A program made the position numbers and the translations under genes. A stretch of DNA of 64,000 nt from Gnetum montanum (taxonomy: Eukaryota; Streptophyta; Gnetopsida; Gnetales; Gnetaceae): the NCBI GenBank assembly GCA_015680685.1, contig MNCI01020481.1, forward strand, positions 67,233 through 131,232, in the 5' to 3' direction. The notes beneath the pieces were generated by a model. The model was not told the origin of the DNA and did no database searches. It saw nothing but the letters and a program-made list of their open reading frames with translations. Within the stretch, counting starts at the first letter, position 1; each line of letters opens with the position of its first letter. Positions 57,551-64,000 of the stretch are shown here, piece after piece.

Positions 57551-58290
57551 TGCTTTGAGACGTTGAAATCAACTAAAATAGGTAATTCAGATTTAAATAG
57601 CAACAACATCAACCAACTTGAGAGAAATACAACAACAAACAAGTTAAGGAAAAACACAAAAATTGTCTCTTCAGGAGGTACCAACAGAGCACTCTTTACT
57701 CTACTCTACACCCAATGGAGTTAGATTTTCTCAATATGCATAAGTTGCAACTACGACATCAAACACATGCAAATGGATAAAGATGAGCTATTCAATAACA
57801 AAAATGAAAGCTTGGAGATGGAGGTGCTTAAGAGCACATTGCACCTCTTGTAGAGTTTTTCTTTCTATACTCTCAACTCAAGATGTCCACTCTTGTTGCT
57901 CTCTTCTTTTCTCTCTTGTCAAATACATAACCACGCACCTCCTTATATAGCTTTTGGAGGATGGTCAACTGAACCTTGGTTAGGGTAGGTAACCTAGGTT
58001 CGGTCTTGGTTAGGTTAGGGTTACATGAAGGTAGGTGACCCATGTGATCTCACCAACCCACCAATTTGAGCGCATGGGTATGCACATAAGTTCCTAATCA
58101 CATAGATCAACAAGGTACATGACTTTCAACATGGTACAAAAAGAGGTATATTAAGATCCTCTATCAATTTTAGAAGTTCTCTTTTCTTTGTCATCTAAAT
58201 CTTCATCTCTAGTACTTGCATCTTCAATTGCATAGGCTTGTAGAGAACATGAAACACATAAACACCCTAGATAATTTTTGACAATCCTTT
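57550..58290 (-). repeat. Minus-strand LTR-like segment
   Basis: On the minus strand a purine tract (CCTAAAGAAAGGAT) is followed by TGTCAAAAATTATCTAGGG at about 58288. This mirrors AAAGGAGGGATTGTTAGAAA at 61302-61321 on the plus strand. A TATA-like GCTATATAAGGAGG lies at about 57954-57941 on the minus strand. This suggests the start and promoter of a 3' LTR read leftwards; the left boundary is uncertain. Confidence 0.4.
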
Positions 58291-59703
58291 CTTTAGGGTA
58301 TGATGTGTGGAATGGTCTTCATATTTGTTAATCTTTTTCATTGGATGCTTCTTCAATTTTCATGTTCGAGGCTTGAGGCTTAAAGTTTGAATTCTTTGTT
58401 ATATTTAAGTGCCTATCTCATCACATGACTTCTTCAGTGTGATTGAGGTTCCACTTAACTCCTTCACTTTTCTTTTAATTTAGGTGGCTTGGCTCTTGGA
58501 CCTTAGCCATTTTGGGTCATATGCCACTTAGGCTACAACATGACCTCTTTGGGTCAATACACAATGCCTCTATGGGCTACAACATACAAGGTTTCTTTAG
58601 GCCATTACAACTTGCCAACTTGGGCTAGAGGAAAGAAAGGGGGAAATGAGACTTCTTGAAACACAATTTGAGGGTTCAACTAAGGAAATAAAGAAGTTAA
58701 TACGTTTATGTCATTATGGATTACATTAGCAAAAGCTTGACGACAACATTTTTAGCCTCATTTTTCTTATAACATAATTTTGTCCCTCATTAGATGATGT
58801 TTCTCCTTCACTTATCTCCTCTTAGGCTAGATGCTTTTTTATTTTTTATTTTTTTTAAAAAAAGAATTTTGGTGTCTAATTTTGTTGGGCACTTTTGGGC
58901 AAGAGCCTTTATTGTGGACCTTGATATAGGGTTGTGGCCACACATGGGACTTTGAAGCCTCTTTTAACCTCTATGGGTCATTTGGCCTTTTTCTTTTTGT
59001 TAAGGCTTTACAGGTTTTTGAAATTTATGGCACCATAGACGTTATACTAGGCTTACAATAACAAGAAGAGAGGGAGAGAGGAGGAGAGAAACAATGTGTG
59101 GCCTTTGGGCTTTCAATGTAGCATGCCCTTTCAACAAACTATCTAAACCAAACTAATCCATTTTCAATAATGGCTCATGTAAACATTTAACAAAGCATAC
59201 ATGGCCCTCCTTTAATTTAATAATGTTTGCTTCCATGTGGATTAACATGGTTTGCCATCTTTGATCAACTTTCACATGACGTGCACTTTCTTGAATTAAT
59301 TCAACCAAAAAATAAAAAATGCCACCTACCACTATGACTTTCAAAGTTTTAAGTTTCTTTAAAAGATAATGTAGCTACCACCAACAACATGGAATGCTTC
59401 TTTTTTAAAAAAAAAATTATACTTGTCATCTTGACTTTGCTACCATATTTTCTTGACGAATTTTTGTGGTTTGCAACAACTTTTTCACATGGTCTATGTA
59501 ACACTTTTCAAAGCTAACAACTAGCAATGCTAATGTCACTTGTCACTATGTGTTGTAACACTCATGGCAACCATAGATTAGGCCTACATGCATCCGATCT
59601 TGCCTCATATGTCGTTTGACATGAACTTCTTCAAGTGTCCCGTAGTTGTGATGGAGTCTAAGTTGATGGAGTTCGTGTGGGGGCTAGTGGCCAACTACTG
59701 TTG
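58232..59703 (-). repeat. Left arm of a 3.1-kb imperfect palindrome (retroelement fragment)
   Basis: The reverse complement of this arm aligns with 59903-61345. Examples: GAATTAATTCAA at 59294 and 60237; AAACACCCTAGA at 58261 against TCTAGGGTGTTTA at 61325; CCCCACACGAACTC-type at 59680 against its mate at 59925; AGGTCATGTTGTAGCCxAAG at 58535 and 61050. I judge ~80% identity by eye with indels. Minus-frame ORF fragments such as SARHVKVDQRWQTMLIHMEA are seen, but no domain is recognised. Confidence 0.75.
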
Positions 59704-59902
59704 AAACCCAGATACTTTACATAGGGTAACCTCCCAGGCAAAGGCAAAGGCACATGTGGAGCTTGGCTTGCTGATGCAGGGCCACATTTCGGAATGCCCG
59801 TAGGGCCTCTACATTTGAAATGGTGCTAATACCATGTTTGAACCCGTCACCAAATGACCTCCTTCTGTTAATCTTGATGCGCTAGATGCTATTCATGAAG
59901 GG
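59704..59902. other. Loop of the large palindrome
   Basis: ~200 bp of unique sequence between the arms, relatively GC-rich, with TTTGAACCCGTCACC. A similar short block (GCTTTGAACCCAG) is in the loop of the 52-bp inverted repeat at 54922-55085. Confidence 0.5.
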
Positions 59903-61345
59903 CCACTCTATGGTTGCTAGCCCCCACACAAACTCTGTCAGCTCAAACTCTATCACAATCGTGGGACTCTTGCAGAAGTTCATGTCAAACAACACACAAG
60001 GCAAGATTGAATGCACTCAGCTATGATGTGTGGTTGCCATGAGTATTGCAGCACATAGTTGTAGGTGGTAGTAGCATTGTTAGTTGCCAACTTTGAAAAG
60101 GTTATGTAAATCATGTGAAAAAGTTGTTGTAGACCACAAACATTTGTAAGAAAAAGATGGTAGGTATAAATTTTTTTTAAAGAAACTTAAAACTTTCAAA
60201 GTCAAGGTGGTAGGTAGCATTTTTTATATTTTAGTTGAATTAATTCAAGAAAGGGTAGGTCATGTGAAAGTTTATAAAAAATGACAGCCATGTCAATCCA
60301 CATGGTAGCAAATATTATTAAAGTAAAGGAGGGCGATATATGTTTTGTTGAATGTTTAAGTGAGGCATTATCAAAAATGAATTATTTTGTTTGAGGTAGT
60401 TTGTTAGAAGGGCATTTTATGTTGAAAATCCAAATAAGGTTGAAGGGTTTTGTGTGTTTGGTGACCTTTATTTTTATTCTTGTTGTAAGCCACTAATGAT
60501 GGAAAATGTGTTGGCACCCTCATTGCCCTATGTTTTAGGTCTCAAATTTGTGTTTCTAGAGGACATTTTCTCTCTCTTTATCTCTCACTCTCTTCTTGTT
60601 ATTGTAAAGTAAGTTTATGGCCCCCGGTGACATAAATTTCAAAAGATTGTAAAGCTTTTTTTTTTTAAAAAAAAGGAAAAGGCCAAGAGAGACCCATAGA
60701 GGTTATTGAAAGCTAAAAAGTGCCCAATATAATTAGAGGCACCAAAATTGACAAAAACATTTATGCTAAGAGGAGATATGTGAAGGAGAAACATCATTCA
60801 AAGCAAGGGCAAAATTATGTTATAGGCAAAATGAGACTAAAAATGTTGTTGTGTCTTGGAGCTTTTGTTAATGTAAGCTATAATGGCATAAATGTATTGG
60901 CTTCTTTATTTGCTTGGTTGAGTTCTCAAATTGTGTTTCAATAGGTCTCATTTCCCCTTTCTTTTCTCTAGCCCAAGTTGTAATGGCCCAAAGAGACCTT
61001 GTACATTGGAGCCCATAGAGACATTGTGTATTGTATCAAAAATGTCATGTTGTAGCCCAAGTGGCATATGGTCCAAAATGGCCATGGTACAAGAGACCAA
61101 TGTGGCTCATAGATAGCCACCTAAATTAAAAGAAAAGGAGGAGTTAAGTGGAGGCTCAATCACATTGAAGAAGTCATGTGATGAGCTATGTGTTTGAAAA
61201 TCACAAAGAATTCAAGCCTCAAGTCTCAAACATCAAAATTGAAGAATCCTCTAGTGAAGAAGATTAAGAAATATAAAGACCATTCCACACATTACACCCT
61301 AAAGGAGGGATTGTTAGAAATTGTCTAGGGTGTTTATGTTCTCTG
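59903..61345 (+). repeat. Right arm of the 3.1-kb palindrome (retroelement fragment)
   Basis: Plus-strand counterpart of 58232-59703. It ends with a purine tract AAAGGAGGGAT followed by TGTTAGAAATTGTC (61315), which looks like a polypurine tract and the first bases of a Copia-type 3' LTR. So each arm appears to be the 3' internal part of the same retroelement family, arranged head to head. Homology to the left arm stops near 61345. Confidence 0.7.
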
Positions 61346-61845
61346 CAACCATTAAGAGATTGAACACAAAAATCCTATATATACTACCAAACACTTTCCA
61401 TTTTTTTTTTCGGTCATTTTCTCATAATGCTCGGGGAGTATTTGCAATTTTTCAAAGCCCAAAACCTTCCAGAATCCATAACTCTACAACCGTTTGTCCA
61501 AATCACTCTATTTTTTGACGATGCACTCACCGGAGATAATATCTTTATCATGGGGGCCACAAACCTTAAGGTTTTCGATAAAAATTTTTGAAAATTTTTC
61601 TCACTCCCCCAAAGGGTTAATAACCTTAATAACATATAAACATAAATTTTCTCGATAGTTAACCCTTCAAACAACCTCTGGGGTGATTTACTAGCAATAA
61701 CACATGAATGAAATGATAATTGGAGTAATTAAATCAGCCATAATCACAACTTAGCCAAGTGTAACCATCCTTAAGAGACAAAGGTATCCCAATTACTTTA
61801 AGGTTACATAATGATTGCTAACCCATGGTCTCATTGTGATTATAG
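61346..61845. other. Region without a supported gene
   Basis: AT-rich; contains text resembling a plant LTR leader (CCATAACTCTACAACCGTTT near 61480), but no pair or boundaries were found. Confidence 0.35.
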
Positions 61846-64000
61846 ATGGTACCAAAACAAAAGTGCTCGTAGGAAGGAGAACCTTCTCAACCATGGGAGA
61901 AGCAGCTTAGAGTTGGAAAAGGCAAACAAGAACAAGTCCAAGAACTGTCGAAGGCAACCCATGTAATGGGACTTCTTCGTGAGGAGCCCAAAGTGAAATC
62001 TATCTGAAAGATTTTAGAAGAAAAAGTGCCTACTGAATAATCACAATGAGGAGAAGTGCCTGGGCGCACACTAAGGCTTGAGGTCACTTTGACTTGAGCT
62101 TGCATAGACATCATCAAGTCCCGAGAGACCCAATGATTGGTTCTTTAAGAGATCAACTTTGGGCCATTCCTTGAGAAAGCTCTAGCGGATGTCAAGACTT
62201 AGCTGCAAACCTCTCCCATATGGCCAATATTCACATCCAATGGGGAATGGTACATGGGAGAGATATATCTATTCTAGAGTCATAGAAGGCTAGGGTCCAT
62301 TGTAAAAATCAAGGACATTCAAGTGTCCTACTCGGCAAAAGTGATCGCACAGGCACTTGGGTTTCTTGTCATCGGGACACAACTGGCAGAACTGATCTAC
62401 TCAGAAATCAAAAAAGTGCTTTAAGGAAAATGAACGTGGAAGGAAGACCTTGTCGTTTCTGTGCCTCATATGGAAACTCTACAAAAGGGTAGGCATCGTT
62501 CATTACTTTAATGACACCATCAAGCATGCTCCTTTGGTCTTCTAGTTCGAGATCATGAAAGATAAAACGTTAGCAACGATCCAAGAAGAGGAGCATTCGC
62601 CACCACCACCCACTTAATAAGCAACGCCAGAGGCCTATGCAACCATTGAGCATCTGTGCAAAATCTAAGAACAACTCTTGAGTGAACAAGAGCAACGTGC
62701 AAGAACGAGTGGGGTAGATCCATCTGTATACTGACTAGCAATGAGTCACCTTAATGAGGTGGCCCAAACAGTTAGTCAGATGGAAAGGGGTGGTCTACTT
62801 TTCTCTACCCAACAAATGTTGTTCCCTGCGAGGTCAAATCCTAATGCTCAGGAGGTGACAGTGTCCTTATCTCAATACCATCTATTCCCAGAAATCTCTA
62901 CGAATGCTACCACCTTCTCATTGTGTTTGGAGGAAGGCGAAGGGGCAATTGTCATGGTGATGCAGCACCAAGGGCAAGAAACAATGGTTGAAGTGGTTGT
63001 TGATCGTGTCGTTGAAGCATTGAATGCACCTGTGGTGTCTATACTAGACATATCTACACTTCAAGACATGCAGACATCCACAGGCATGGTCAACAAAAAT
63101 CTAAACGTAGCCTAGCATAAAGAGTTGCTGGAACGACTGGTGAGAACTGGGCAACTGATTTCGGATATCTTTGATTTCCCAGAAGACATCATTACAATCC
63201 AGTCGAAGCTATTAAATGCAAGGGGCAAATGCATTATTTTGGAGGGGCAACTTGAAACGGCTGAAGAACGAAACCAACACTTGATTGTGAAGGTTGTCAA
63301 ACTACGTGCCCAACTTGTAAATCCTACGATTCTCAACCCAGCAATAACAAGAGATAAAGCTTTCAAACATCTTCAAGAATGATTCTAAAAGGTTGAGGAG
63401 GAGGCAATTATGGCCATCTTCAACCAATCCGTAGCTGAAGCAAAAACATATGTAATTCAGAAGGACTTGATATAGATGCGCCAAAAGAACGAGACCTTGA
63501 CTGCACAGAATTATCACATGCGACATGTTGATGCGTAGAAAGACCAAATGTAAGAATTTATTCATCAATAACAAAAGCAACTTGCCAGGGTGAACACAAA
63601 ATTGAGGAGATTGGCCATAGAAAATTGAAATTTATCAATGAAGGAAGTGTGTCTCTTGCATCAGAAGTCTGCCATCAAGATCACCACCTAGAAGAATGAC
63701 ATCCTCAAGTTTGAAAAAGTGAAAAATCACTACAAAGACTAAGTTGGCCTGCAAAAAGAAGTCAACAAAAAGCACATTCAAATGGCAAAGGCAAAAATGA
63801 ATAAAGCCCTCTAGCAACTTCAACAGGGAAGAGAAATGTGGCAACCCATCGTTGATGGGATCGACGCCTATAACAAAGTAGAGATCCACATAAAGGAGTT
63901 GCAAATTGAAGAAATGACAAAATATATGGAGTTGGCCAATCTCCGATATGCAAACCTAGCAATGCTAACTATTGGATGGTCGTGGTTAGAATTAGAAAAG
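61846..64000 (+). pseudogene. Coiled-coil ORF relic, plus-strand copy (runs off the window)
   Basis: A diverged second copy of the ORF at 1-3552 (there minus strand). From ATG 61846: EGEPSQPWEKQL, FLEKALADVK, SPIWPIFTSNGEWYMGEI (62215-62268), VKIKDIQVSYSAKVIAQALG (62308-62367). Then one long frame runs from 62741 with five or more TAG/TAA/TGA stops: a Gln/Glu-rich linker, then coiled-coil from about 63120 to the window end (LLERLVRTGQLI, ILEGQLETAEERNQHL, VEIHIKELQIEEMTKYMELA). Ancestral length exceeds 650 codons. It is not recognised; the dispersed broken copies point to a transposable-element protein. Confidence 0.6.

Noticed and set aside
59710-59850. tRNA or pol III B-box gene suggested by TTTGAACCC
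   Set aside because: No A box at proper spacing and no cloverleaf could be drawn; left as loop sequence.
61887-62117. Minus-strand ORF at the right end
   Set aside because: Antisense to the relic whose plus-strand reading matches the copy at 1-3552.

Overview
The window looks like a transposon-dense, AT-rich stretch of a large plant nuclear genome. A gymnosperm/conifer-type genome is my inference from the deep nesting, old diverged elements, ~3.2 kb LTRs and a host gene with very long introns. I see no prokaryotic features, rRNA, tRNA or CRISPR. There are three long N gaps (12770-13211, 34068-34909, 45508-46201) and single Ns at 10216, 50707, 55032 and 55086.

Layout. 1-3552 is a minus-strand relic of an unrecognised coiled-coil ORF, interrupted by a solo LTR (587-1403). 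A diverged copy of the same ORF lies at 61846-64000 on the plus strand. 5690-6430 is a minus-strand Gypsy integrase relic next to an LTR fragment (6428-7143). 7144-15060 is a decayed Ty3/Gypsy element of chromovirus layout (gag, PR, RT-RH, INT, 3' LTR). 15240-19680 holds LINE relics, one split by a solo LTR (16480-17399) whose empty site is visible in a neighbouring LINE copy. One old LINE runs from about 20830 to 45400. It is split by a 13.3 kb Gypsy element (22066-35336, target duplication CAATG), by a solo LTR (36075-42253) that itself carries another solo LTR (38785-42111, duplication ATAAC), and by a Copia-like LTR (about 43120-44040).

The most interesting material is in the 22066-35336 element and its relatives. 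Its gag-pol was one reading frame, with an extra RNase H domain upstream of the reverse transcriptase and a further downstream ORF behind its own TATA-like box. The U3 part of both LTRs carries a sense-oriented 5' coding fragment of a host BRO1/ALIX-type ESCRT gene. A related LTR on the minus strand (46202-49195) has the same terminus and the same promoter/R/U5 half, but in that U3 position carries the N-terminal coding part of a VOZ transcription factor gene. A third family member (38785-42111) has yet another U3 core. This suggests an LTR family that repeatedly swaps host gene fragments into U3.

The only host gene locus is at 52595-56567. It holds two recognisable exons of a chloroplast FtsH-like inactive protease (FTSHI5/EMB2458 type). 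Both have an in-frame stop and the exon(s) between them were not found, so it is probably a pseudogene or a partly mis-sequenced gene. Its intron contains a perfect 52-bp inverted repeat. Minus-strand PIF1/Helitron-type helicase remnants lie at 49500-50100. A 3.1 kb imperfect palindrome made of two head-to-head retroelement fragments lies at 58232-61345.
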